Source: Tupaia tana
Taxonomy: Eukaryota; Chordata; Mammalia; Scandentia; Tupaiidae
Reading direction: 5' to 3'
Length of the DNA: 64,000 nucleotides
Assembly: GCA_026018925.1 (NCBI GenBank)
Contig: JAKSZU010000002.1
Location: 91,167,475 to 91,231,474 of the forward strand
Position numbers and translations under genes: made by a program. This document shows, piece by piece, positions 1 to 9,889 of the stretch. The first letter of the stretch is position 1; every line of letters begins with the position of its first letter. The notes beneath the pieces were generated by a model. The model was not told where the DNA came from, ran no database searches, and saw nothing but the letters and a program-made list of their open reading frames with translations.

Positions 1-180
1 GGTGCTCAGCCTTGGCTGCTTGTGTTGTCACCCGGGGGGCTTTCAAACCTGCTGACACCTGGGTCCCATACCAGGAGATACAGGCTTGGTGTGCCTGTAC
101 AGCCTGGGCGTTGGAAATTTTTTTTTTAGCAGTTCTAGAAGTGCTGCCAATATGCAGCTAAGGTTGAGAACGACTGAGGT
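1..180 (+). mobile_element. MER5A-type hAT (Charlie) DNA transposon relic
   Basis: The segment carries the MER5A pattern: 'ctgacacctgggtccca', 'gcctgggcgttgg', and the end 'tgcagctaaggttgagaacgactga' (compare TGCAGCCAAGGTTGAGAACCACTG). Diverged, and cut by the window edge. Confidence 0.75.
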
Positions 181-284
181 ATCAACAACACTCCCTCGTC
201 TGTATTCGCAGGGGGTATGTTCACAGAGAACCACCCTCTGAATACATGAGATAAGCTTTCCTTTTTCTTCTCTGCTCATTTGGG

Positions 285-319
<35 letters not shown>
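285..319 (+). repeat. A35 homopolymer
   Basis: Thirty-five A residues with no recognisable SINE body on either side. It may be the tail of a truncated retroposon. Confidence 0.9.
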
Positions 320-321
<2 letters not shown>

Positions 322-383
322 GTCCTTGCCATCCCAGTAAGAAACATTTCCTATTTGTTAAGATTTTAATTGGCATGTGCAAA

Positions 384-465
384 TATTAAGCGGTCGGGAA
401 AGTCATGACATCTTTCTTTGTTTTTCTAGGCAGAAATGTGTCCCAACTTTCCAGACAACCCAATA
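384..465. mobile_element. Palindromic mariner-type MITE, copy 1
   Basis: About 78 bp flanked by TA. The right end ACTTTCCAGACAACCCAA mirrors the left end TTAAGCGGTCGGGAAAGT, and the centre has the shared 'ttctttgtttttctaggca' arm. It is related to the copies at 6152, 8177 and 55330. Confidence 0.7.
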
Positions 466-1799
466 AATGTCATTAAAGAGTCAAGTGCAGTATTTGCTGT
501 TTTTATGAACACTCGGTGTCTCTAGTCAGGCTTTGTTCTAAAATCAAAATGGGTAATATTTATTATCCATAAACCAAAGAGTTTATTATATTGTTCACTT
601 AAGATCTCACTTTAGGAAGCAGTGCTTTAGGCAATAAAACAGAGTCAGTGCTTTGATAAATAAAATATTTTAGGATGAGGACATCTTTTTATTTAGGTAG
701 ACAAGCACTTGGAATCCATTGCTGTCTCTTCAAAGAGAATGTGGGACACACTTTCGATGTAGGCCAATTTATACAAAGATATATAAATGCTGAATAAAAG
801 ACATGGGTTTGTAGAACTACACTTTAAATGCATTCGGGAACGTTCTTTAAATACAGTCAAGGAACTTGCTATTGAAAAAAGCTATGGGGTGAAGTTTTAT
901 ATAAAGTAAAAAACTAATGGCTCCATTTATCTGTTTTAAAATTTTGGATTTCATACCCTACACTTGCTTTGCAGAAGTTGGCACACCTCTGGAGTTGTCC
1001 TCAATTTGCTTTGCCATTTGTAATATTTTTCTCTCTGCCCAAGTGTTTTACATACACAGTATAAATTCCCCAAAGACTGAATGACCTCCAAACGTGTTCT
1101 TAAAAATATTTTGCAAAGTCTGAAGAAGAAAAAGTAAGTGTAAAACATCTAAGAGATTTATTGGGATCTCAGCTTGAATTCTAATTGTGAGTACTTATGA
1201 AAATGTCAATATTAACATGAAATACCTGGCAGTTTTTCTAATAAATGTAAATTGAATTAGATAGTGTGTAATTGGAAAAACACTTGCTTCACTCAGGCTC
1301 TTGCAAAACAAGTCTCAGGGTCTGTTAGCTGCAGCAGCCTTGCCCTCTAATGGCTGGAAATTGAAGGACAAGGCTTTAAATACAAGGACTGGAACCAGGA
1401 CACAGGACCAACTCACCTTTCGTCACAATATGTAAGGTCCCTCCCAAAGCCTGGGGTGCCGTGTAGATGGAGCCTAAGCAAATCAGCAAAAGCAAACAAA
1501 GACGAATTCCCAACTGAATGATTACAATAAAATTTCATATCCTATCATAGCATCTAAAAAACGCTCAGTCTTCTCTGTAACTTAGAAATTGCAGATTAAA
1601 CCAACCAACCACCTATAACATATCAAATCGGCAGAGATTTTAGAAATTAGAAGTAGGGGTGTGCTCATATATGTTTAACGCCCACCCTTCTGGAGGGCAG
1701 GACAGATTTGTGGTGATTTCAAGCTACTGACATGACGTCACGAAGAGCAGCGTTGAGAGACGCATGTTTGTCTCTTAACAACCACTTCAGCACTTCTCT
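466..1799. other. AT-rich intron sequence, nothing recognised
   Basis: No exon, SINE or classified repeat seen. Frames are short and broken on both strands. Confidence 0.5.
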
Positions 1800-3275
1800 G
1801 ATTTAGCCCAGTGCACGTGGCCATGTGTTTCTGGTGGCAGGTGCAGGTTGTGCACTGTTCAGTTTTCGAGCTGCTTGCCTCCACACGGCATCATCGTGCA
1901 TTTTTACCTTTGCCAGTCTGAGAGATGAGAAGTGATGTCTCTGTGGGATTTGAAACTCCATTTCTCTTTCATGGGGGAAGTTGACCATTTTCTCACGGGT
2001 TTAAGAAGCATTTTTATTTCCCTTTTTCATTATACCCTTTCCCATTTTGCTAATGTTCTGATTTCTAGGTGTTCTTTAGAAAATTATGGAAAGTAGCTCA
2101 CTACTTGTGACAGGAATTGCAATTTTTTTTCCTGTTTTGCAATCTCTTAACTTTCTATGGGATGTTTTTTCCTGTGTAAAAATGTTTATTACTTTGTAGT
2201 CAAATTTACGAACCTTGTCCTTTATTGTAGCCTCTGAGTTTTGCATTATAAAGACCCTCTTAACTGAAAATATAGAAAATATCATGTCGTCTTCTGGGAT
2301 TTTTGTCGTTATTCATGTTAACTTAAAATCCTTAATTCACCTGAAATTAATTCTGGTGTCAGTGTAACATTATCAGTTCAGTATCTTTTTGTTCCCAGAT
2401 GGCTAATAAAGTATCCTTACAACATTTATAAAAAAATTTCTCTTTTTCCACTAAAGTGTCACCTTCATCATATAGTAAATTCTTGGTTTGGGAGTGATTT
2501 TTCTGTTTATTTTGTTCTAATTATCTGTATTTTGATATATGAAAGGACAGAATTCTATATATTATATAGATATATATGTATATGTATGTGCATGTATAAA
2601 TTATAAAATCATATAATATACAATAATATAATTACTATCATTCTATAATATATAACAACTATTATATAATACACATTTTATTACTTGTCAGGGTTCCATT
2701 TCTCTCATTACTCGACTTTTTCCCTAATTTTTCTAGTTCTTTCTCTATTTTCCCTTGAGAACTTTAAAATCAGCTTGTTCAACCACCCTCCCCCAACCCT
2801 CCCTCCCAGGAAGCCCTGCTGTTATTTTATTAGGTTTACATTAAGTTTTAGATTAACGCAGGGAGAACTGACATCTTTATGCTGAGTCTTATTATTTGAG
2901 AATGTATTTTGCCTTTCCATTAGTTCAACACTCCTGTAATTACCACCAGAAGAGTTTTCAAGTTTTCTTCACTATCTCGTGCAGTTCTTTTTGAATTGTG
3001 AGCATTTTATCTTGTTTGTTGCTGTTTCTATTTTTGCATGTTATCATTACTGTTATTAATTTCTGTACATTATGTTTAACTGAGCCAACTTACTGAATTA
3101 TCTGTCTATATATTTTCAAGAGGTCCTTTTTAGTTTACCAGATAAAATTATATCCCCAGCTAATTAATGGTCATTTCATCTCCCTCTCTTTAATTTTTAC
3201 AACTTTTATCCATTTGCTTCCATTAGTATCTCTAAAATAGTATTAAACATAATGGTGATAACAATGTTTTTTTTT
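1800..3275 (-). mobile_element. Ancient L1M-type LINE relic, antisense
   Basis: The + strand shows the reversed L1 ORF2/3' pattern: 'tttttacctttgccagtctgagagatgag', 'cattttgctaatgtt', then 'aattcacctgaaattaattctggtgt' and 'ccactaaagtgtcaccttcatcatat'. It continues into the reversed reverse-transcriptase region, ending near 'ttaaacataatggtgata'. No reading frame is intact. An AT-rich stretch at 2550-2680 may be an inserted or expanded simple repeat. Confidence 0.75.
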
Positions 3276-4394
3276 TTTTAATAGAAGTAAGACAATTAAA
3301 AAATTAGATTGCTAATTACCAACTTTTGCTCATTTCCACTTGTTTACTAGGGTGTAATCTTTAGGACCCAGACATCTTTGGAATTTCATTTTAGGAAAAT
3401 ATAGGCACCATAAATCTCAGTATCTAATGACAGAAAGACCCGAGAAAAGGACAGAGAATATTTTACTAAACACCTCACATTGCACGCCTGTAACTTGGCT
3501 ACCAACTGCAGAGTGGCTGCTTCTCCACAGCCTGTGTGGGCAGAGTCAATTCAGAGTTGGTGTCTTTTCTTGAGTGCTCTCAGTTGGATGTTATCGTGTT
3601 CTTTTCCCATGGGTGTGGTTTTCCTGGCTAGAAGTTCCTTGGTGACCACATTTAATAAATTGTAATAAATGCAGAATAGATTCATTATTCACAGTTTTGC
3701 AACTCAAAGGAAAGATGGAAAACAACTGGAGGCTGAAGGTCTAGTTAGGTACACACCACTCTTTGCTTTTAATTATGGCAGCAAATGTCCAAAGGAATTG
3801 TTGCAAGTCAAGGGTAGGTCTGGCCCTCTCTGACACCAACACCCCCTCCCCCCACCTTTCTGTTGTAAAGCCTCTGGACTTGCTATGGGGCTGCTGCCGA
3901 AGAACTGGAAAATTCTGTGAGACGGGTGTAAGCACACCTGACATTAGGAAGGTGTGGAACCCTTGAAACGAGCCCTGTGCTTTGGGCAGTTTTCAGTCTA
4001 TCCATTTACCTACAGATATGGAAGCAAATAAGCCTAGATCCAGCGGGGGAATGCTGTTGCTTGGTCCGATGATGTTCCTCTTTGAACTTTTGGACTTGTG
4101 AAGCACTGTGGGAACACTTCAAAAGAACACCCCACTTCCTGCCACGCTCACTCTCAGCCTTGTGTGGTCAGCAAGCAACAGCCGTTATTCTTCTTTTACT
4201 TCTGAAAGCTAAATTGAAGTGAGGGAACAAAGCCCCTCACTTACACTGTCCAGCCTTAATGTGTATCTGAGACTTTAACTTTGTCTTTTCTGGCTGCCCT
4301 TCTCATTAACTTAAGGTCAGTAATATTGCAAATCATTTCATGCCTTTTGCCTTTATGTGCAAACCCTAGACATTAAAGCCTGGATAATTCTTTC
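3276..4394. other. Intron sequence, nothing recognised
   Basis: Contains a short T-run and a C-rich patch at 3838-3860. No supportable feature. Confidence 0.5.
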
Positions 4395-4640
4395 ATCCTT
4401 CCTTCCTTCCTTCTTTCTTTATTTTATTGCCAGAGGGTGTGTGCACTTGCAGAGAGGAAGCGCCCTGCAATGGGACATGATCACACCACAGTCCTTTCCC
4501 CTCCATTTCTCCATCCTGTCGGAATTTGGGCACACACACATAGAACGAGTACGTTTTTCAAGCCACCAGGGCTGGGATTTGAACCATGGTCAGTCGAGTG
4601 GAATCCAGCTTATTAACCGCTGAGCTATGAGGCCAGCCCC
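4395..4640 (-). mobile_element. tRNA-derived SINE, old long form
   Basis: T-rich start, 'ttgccagagggtgtgtgcac' end motif, reversed B box 'ggatttgaacc', and final 'gaggccagcccc' head. Diverged. Confidence 0.8.
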
Positions 4641-4984
4641 TTTATTTTGAATGGTGGTTTCTGTATCTGTCCCATCACCGATTCACTCCTGCTGTCTCAC
4701 ATAATTTCTTTTCTACCATGACTCCTTCGGCCCCAGGACTTCACTGAGGGCTCATAGTCAGTTTTTCTGCCCCATAAGAGTTTTGTGTGATCAGTTTCAT
4801 TATAAGCATCTTGCCTAGTCTACTCTTGTCCAATCTGATCACTTAAGTTCCTTAAAGCTTTTGAGTAATATAAATATAGCACCTATTAGAATTCTTCTGA
4901 TTAAAAAAGAAAGTTCTTCCTCTTCATCCATTCAGTTGAGTCTACACTGAGATACTTTTATCTTTCCTTTAGAATCTCTCTCAT

Positions 4985-5515
4985 TTCCACTCCGTCCTCA
5001 CTGCTGCTGTCAACATCACAGTTCTTCATTTTCTTGAGCTCTGCAAAAGTCTCCTGACTGGTCTCCTTCAGTCCCAGGCACTCCCTCTCTTTCACTTTGC
5101 ATGGCGCTGCCAGATTATTTTCCGAAGCAGGGCTTCACATCATGCCATGTAGCTGCATGTTCAGGAAGTTAGGTGACTCCTGCCTATCATGAGGAATCCC
5201 AGAGTCCTTTCTCTGGCTTTCAAGACTCTGAACGACCTGAACTTCTCCTGCTAGCCTTGGCTTCTTGCTTTCCCAAATGAATGCTAATCAAACCAGGCTT
5301 CTCACATTTTCCTTCCAGAAATGGCTCATGCCCATTTCCATCCGCCTTGTGCTGTTACCCAAGCTGAGAGGCTGCCTTTTCTTTTCCGTCCTTTCACATC
5401 CTATTTATCTCCCAACTCTCATCTCCAGTCTCTCTTCATCCCAAACCTTGGGATGCTCCCCCTTTTCTAGAATTCCAGTTGCCGGGCTTCTTACTCTGGA
5501 GTTCATACTGTGTTA
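4985..5515 (+). mobile_element. L2 LINE 3' relic (first part)
   Basis: It follows the L2 3'-region pattern: 'tcctgactggtctcc…cagtcccaggcactccct', then 'ggctttcaagactctgaacgacctga' (compare CAAGGCCCTCCATGATCTGG), then the 'aatggctcatgcc' block. Diverged, non-coding. Confidence 0.6.
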
Positions 5516-5950
5516 ATTTGACCCTCACAACAATTTTATCATGAAGGTTTTTTTAAAACATTATTTAATTGTTTTGTTTGCTGTAGGGTGCGTGTGCTAT
5601 ATGGAGAGAGAGAGAGAACAGAACACCCCCTGGGGGGGATGACTATGTTGCAACCCCTTTTCTCCATTCTCCTCTTGGGATTTTGGGCACACATGCACCC
5701 ATACCCAGTGTGTTTTTCAAGATGCCAGGTCTGAGACTCACACCATGCAGTTGGCCATGGTGGATCTAGCCATCTTGACCACCGTGCCACCTGGCTGGCT
5801 CTGAGGAATGTATTATTATGATACCATTTTAGAGTTGAGGAGCCTGATGCTTGTGCAGAGAGGTTAAGTAACTTGCTCAGAGTTAAGCTGCATCTATTAA
5901 GTGATGGAAATAGGATGCAAACTCAGGCAGAGAGGCTGCAGAAGCCAGGT
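5515..5950 (-). mobile_element. MIR relic split by a SINE
   Basis: The halves at 5515-5547 ('accctcacaacaattttatc') and 5802-5950 ('gagaggttaagtaacttgct', 'aaactcaggcag') together form a minus-strand MIR. The SINE at 5548-5801 separates them. Confidence 0.8.
5548..5801 (-). mobile_element. tRNA-derived SINE, long form, inside a MIR
   Basis: 'gctgtagggtgcgtgtgct', the palindrome 'cacccCCTGGGGGGG', 'ctccattctcctcttgggat', and the head ending 'ccacctggctggct'. It splits the MIR at 5515-5950. Confidence 0.85.
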
Positions 5951-6151
5951 TCTTTGTCGCTATGCTGAACAACTTCTTCCTTGCCTCTGTGACTCTCTAT
6001 TTTTTCTTGGTCCTTTTCTGGCTGACTGTCAGCTCCTGAAAAGCAGATACTATCTTCCTCTTCCTCTTTATACTATCTTCCCATTGCCTCCTTGGAGCTT
6101 ATCATAGAAGAAGGTATTAGAATTCACTGCAAATGGACAAGAAATTTATGC

Positions 6152-6225
6152 TATTGGGTTGTCTGGAAAGTTGTGACACATTTTTACATAGAAAAACATG
6201 TCATGGCTTTCCTGGTGACCTAATA
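6152..6225. mobile_element. Palindromic mariner-type MITE, copy 2
   Basis: TA-flanked. Left end TTGGGTTGTCTGGAAAGT; the right end TTTCCTGGTGACCTAA is its degraded inverse. The centre contains 'acataGAAAAACATGTCATG'. It sits inside an L2 relic, so it is younger than that L2. Confidence 0.75.
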
Positions 6226-6274
6226 TATTTTTTTGCCAGGATTTCTTCAGCACCAAAACACCAAACCTCCCTTC

Positions 6275-6292
6275 TACACACACACACACACA
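6275..6292. repeat. (AC)n microsatellite
   Basis: Nine dinucleotide units inside the L2 tail. Confidence 0.9.
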
Positions 6293-6535
6293 TTCATAGG
6301 ACCTGACACATAGTAGATACCCATAGGTTATTTGTCGAGTAAGTGACTAAATGAATATATGATTAATTCACAGTTTGAATACTATATGATCATGTTAGCA
6401 CATCCTTCTCAAGTTTCTCATTTGTATAAATTTGCATATTTATTTAATGTGCCAGTATCTCAGTTACCTCTAGGCCACTGCTGATGATTAAGCTGGACTT
6501 TTTTCTCGACTGTGAAATGGATGTGTCTTGCTGTA

Positions 6536-6945
6536 TTCATGCTATAATAACAAAATTGCCCACTTGCGAGTGGGCAGTTTTGGAAGAATAGGAATTTATC
6601 TTCTCATGGTTCTGGCGATCAGAAAGTCCATGAGCAAGGCACCACAGGTTTGATTGTCTGATGAGGACTGCCCTCTGCTTCCAAGGTGCTGTGTCTTCCT
6701 TCCCAGGGCCAAAGGCATAAGGACAAAGCATCAAGTCCTTTTATAAGTGCACCTAACCCCTAAAAGGGAGAAGTCCCCATGGTCTGATCACATCAGGTTC
6801 TTACACTGCTCTATTGACTTCACCTGCATTTTGGAACGGACGTATTCAAATCGAGCAAAATGTTCAGTTGCCCTTAACAAGGTTAGCTGTGGTTTCTACC
6901 AAGGGTACTGCACATCTCAGAGTTCATTTCTCCACCATAGCTGAT
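6536..6945. repeat. Unclassified old mammalian interspersed repeat
   Basis: 'tctcatggttctggcgatcagaaagtcc' followed by 'aagtccttttataagtgca' and 'tctgatcacatcagg' recalls a widespread mammalian repeat (consensus 'cacagttctggaggctggaagtcca…'). I cannot name the family. Confidence 0.4.
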
Positions 6946-6964
6946 GAAATCGAAGTATGCCAAT

Positions 6965-7145
6965 TTATTTTTTCATTAGGAAGAAATTTTATTTTTAAAA
7001 GTGTCATCTTAAACTGCAAGGATGTCTGGTAAACATCACAATTAAACATACTAAAGAAGAAGCCGTGTTGTCAAGATGCCCACTTAACCCACCCAAACAT
7101 CTCAAACCTACCCTTTGCGGACCTTCTATAACCCCATTTTTGTTA

Positions 7146-7182
<37 letters not shown>

Positions 7183-8078
7183 AACAAGAGAAAGTAGATG
7201 GATACATGTTGGTAAATGCCAACTGTCCATATTCACAGAGACACAGTGTCATCTCTGAGCCCAATATACTGTGAAAGGACCAAAAAAACGCTAGAATTCT
7301 ATGCCCTGCTACCCAGGGGCCCAGCCTCCTCCAGCTTCTAGCAGAGTGAAGGGAGCAGAGTGTTTTCTTTTCTCCCATAGAGCACAGTGGGGTTGATTTC
7401 AAGCAGTTTTTGTTAAGACAGGAAGGGATAAAAATTAATTTGGAATAGAAAAGGATAGGGATTATTTCCCCATTGTATTCTGCTTGAGGTTTTTCCCCCT
7501 AAAATAAGTTAAGAACCACGATGTAGAGAAAGAGACCTCAAGAACGGGTGACTGAGCACAGAGGAAAAAAAAAAAAAAGACCACAACTTGCTCCCGGAGA
7601 CTGGAGAATCTTTTTCATAAAGGAGGATTGGAATCCATCCATGTTCTATCAGTCATCTTCTCCTTCATCCTCCTCTCCTTCCTCTCCTTCATTTGCTCTT
7701 CACCTTCATCTTCATCCCTTTCTTCATCGGTATCTTCCAGTCCCTTACCTCCTCCTCCTTCTTTTTTTCTCCTCCTCCTCCTCCTCACCTTCATCATCCG
7801 TGTCGGGAACAAGTAGCACCGTAACAGATTTGACCAAATGTCACCTTTGACGACCTCCATAACTCATCTGCACCTGCACCAGGATGGTCGGTAAACCCAA
7901 TAAAGAAGCTCTCTGGTTGCTCATGCTGCCTCTTCCCGCTGGCTTTATTCTCCATTTGGCTTGAATGGTTTGTCAAATCCTTTCCAGAATGCCATTTGAT
8001 GTCAGTGGGCTTTGAAGCTGGATCACAGCTCTCATTCAGATGAAATTACTAAACAAGTTTTTTACTATCAAAACAAAG
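6965..8078 (-). pseudogene. SET: SET processed pseudogene, 5'-truncated
   Basis: Read on the - strand, 8078-7640 resembles the C-terminal half of SET, the nuclear histone chaperone and PP2A inhibitor. A 'FHLNES.DP.SK.T.IKW.SGKDLT' stretch comes first, then [28 protein letters not shown], and the long Glu/Asp tail with 'GLEDTDEERDEDEGEE'. The SET 3' untranslated sequence follows without a break (7635-6980), including its TGGATTCCAA, CTCAAGAACGGG-side and GGGTTATAGA landmarks. Coding and 3'UTR are contiguous, so this is a retrocopy. The 3' end lies in an A-rich run at about 6965-6972, just after an AATAAA, which suggests an upstream polyadenylation site was used. In-frame stops occur near 8050, the acidic region is frameshifted, and the N-terminal half is missing. 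A (GT)16 microsatellite at 7149-7180 sits in the UTR part. Not functional. Confidence 0.88.
7149..7180. repeat. (GT)16 microsatellite
   Basis: Lies in the 3'UTR portion of the SET pseudogene, where the parent mRNA has an A-rich stretch. Confidence 0.95.
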
Positions 8079-8176
8079 GGACACTTCCATTATATTTAGA
8101 AGCCTTGACAAATAGTACTTTTAAACTTGAGAACTGTGAGCACTTGTTTTTAGATGCTAATCATTCTGAGTAAAAC

Positions 8177-8261
8177 AGTGCATTGTCAGAAAAGTCAGGA
8201 CATATTTTTCTATGTTATTTTTTTACACAAACGTGCATCCTGACTTTTCTGACAACCCATA
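8177..8261. mobile_element. Palindromic mariner-type MITE, copy 3
   Basis: The clearest palindrome of the set. The left arm TTGTCAGAAAAGTCAGGA is repeated inverted as TCCTGACTTTTCTGACAA, then CCCATA. A 'tttttctatgttatttttttac' type centre lies between the arms. Confidence 0.8.
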
Positions 8262-9329
8262 GTGTCATTAGTCCAACAAGTCAAGAAAATTTCATTTTCA
8301 GAAATGTTTCTTTTTCATGAAGAAGCTCTTCTAAACCTGGGTAAGGTATTACTCGTTTTATATACTATATCTAAAACTACCTTGGTCTCCTTTTTTTTCA
8401 ATCCAGTGTTGATATTAAGGTTTTAGATTGAAAAAAAAAAAAAAAAAAAACTCATTGAAATTCTCTGCAAATGATATTGGTGAGAGCCATGCTTCTACAG
8501 AACACAATCTGTATTTAATTCATTTGCAAAGCTGCATTTAGCACTGGGAATTTTGATTTGGTCAAACTCAATTATTTTATGAGTTAACACCAAGTTTTCA
8601 AAGGTCTCTGCTTTTAGGAAAGTCAAAGTCAAAGAGCCTTACTAAATCTCCAAAACAGCCTTACTTGTCCATTTTGCAAATGATAAGGCTGTAGTGAGAA
8701 GCAATTAAATATCTTTAGTAGAGTCTATTAGAATGGAGTCATGCCGGGGAGGCCCTCACTTATAAGCAGACCATCATTGGTAAATTAGAAGAGGAGGCTG
8801 TGAACAAAGCAGGAGAAAAAATGAGATAGCTGGTGAGAAGTCACACATTAGGATAGGATTTGTCATCAGGGCCCTTTTAACATGGGGTCCTAAGGAGTTG
8901 GAAAAAGGAAGGAAAGGAAAAAAAAACCCACTTAGTCATATTTCAAGGCAGAAAGGAAACAGAGATTGTCTCACCTCAGCTGCTCATTTGAGTAGTCAGG
9001 ACCAGAATGCAAAGGTTGGAAATTGCACATGGAGTCAACCCTCATTACGATGCTGTTGTCTGCCGTGGAGAAGACCAATGGGGTTTATCAGCCCAAGAGA
9101 ATTTAGGAAATAAATGTCAGGAACAAATTTGTGAAGCACAAGAAGTTCTAAAAAGAGCATATGTTAAATTTTAAATAAAATTACAAAACCCAGAAGTGAC
9201 AGCTGTTACCTAAACTTTGGCAATCTTCTATAGATAGCCTAGTTCAGTATCTCACCTATCCAGAAAAGGACAGTCATCTCAAGGTGACCAAATCACTATA
9301 CATAAACTCCCTGTCACCACTACCCTGCC
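8262..9329. other. Intron sequence, nothing recognised
   Basis: Includes an A-run at 8431-8450 and the small MIR fragment listed separately. Otherwise unassigned. Confidence 0.5.
8655..8705 (-). mobile_element. MIR fragment
   Basis: 'ttgtccattttgcaaatgataaggctg' resembles the reversed MIR core 'ccattttacagatgaggaaactg'. Short. Confidence 0.4.
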
Positions 9330-9356
9330 ACACACACACACACACACACACACACA
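9330..9356. repeat. (CA)n microsatellite
   Basis: Pure CA tract of about 13 units. Confidence 0.95.
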
Positions 9357-9509
9357 AGTCAGTGTATCAGTGCCTCTGGCTGAACTTTGAGGGGGCTATT
9401 TATTTATTTACTTATTTTTAAGTTTACCTCTTCTTCCTGAGTTTTTTTCTTTAAATATAAATAAAACTGGTAGATCTAGCATTTGGTTATCAAGCTCTCT
9501 CTCTCTTTT

Positions 9510-9751
9510 TAAGTTTTTTGTTTGTTTGTTTTTTTTTCCATGAGGAGGAGAGGGGCAGGTACTTTGGACAGGGTCTTGCCGTGCTGTGGCCCTCCCCCCA
9601 CAACCTCTTCGCCAGTCAGTATTGCAGATCACAGCTGTGAGTGGGCACGCCCAGCGTGTTCAGGTTGACCCAAGGTGAAGCTCAGGCCTCCCAAGTGTCT
9701 CCAGCATCACACGGCAGCAGCCTCCTCCCACTTGTGCCACTGCAGCTGGGC
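9510..9751 (-). mobile_element. Diverged tRNA-type SINE, second family
   Basis: 'ccatgaggaggagaggggca', 'cagggtcttgccgtg', and a head ending 'ccactgcagctgggcctg'. It resembles the elements at 14246, 35402 and 62688, which lack the palindrome body. Confidence 0.5.
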
Positions 9752-9797
9752 CTGTTTCCAACATCTTCTAATGAGTCTACCCACCTATAACTGGTTT

Positions 9798-9799
<2 letters not shown>

Positions 9800-9860
<61 letters not shown>
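9800..9860. repeat. Compound (AT)n(AC)n microsatellite
   Basis: AT for about 35 nt, then AC for about 26 nt. Confidence 0.95.
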
Positions 9861-9861
<1 letters not shown>

Positions 9862-9889
9862 TATGTGCATCAATATCTGAACTCTTTAT

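Larger units (their letters stand above)
5960..6360 (+). mobile_element. L2 LINE 3' end, interrupted by a MITE
   Basis: Shows 'ctcctgaaaagcagatacta' and the terminal 'cctgacacatagtagataccc…taagtgactaaatgaat', matching the L2 tail. The mariner-type element at 6152-6225 interrupts it. Confidence 0.6.

Noticed and set aside
7548-7860. Frames rich in Ser/Pro or Arg/Glu
   Set aside because: They are the frames of the SET pseudogene acidic tail read off-frame or antisense.
6965-8078. Functional SET gene copy
   Set aside because: In-frame stops near 8050, frameshifts in the acidic tail, missing N-terminal half and no promoter.
9800-9860. Short peptides rich in Ile-Tyr or Cys-Val
   Set aside because: Translation of the AT/AC microsatellite.
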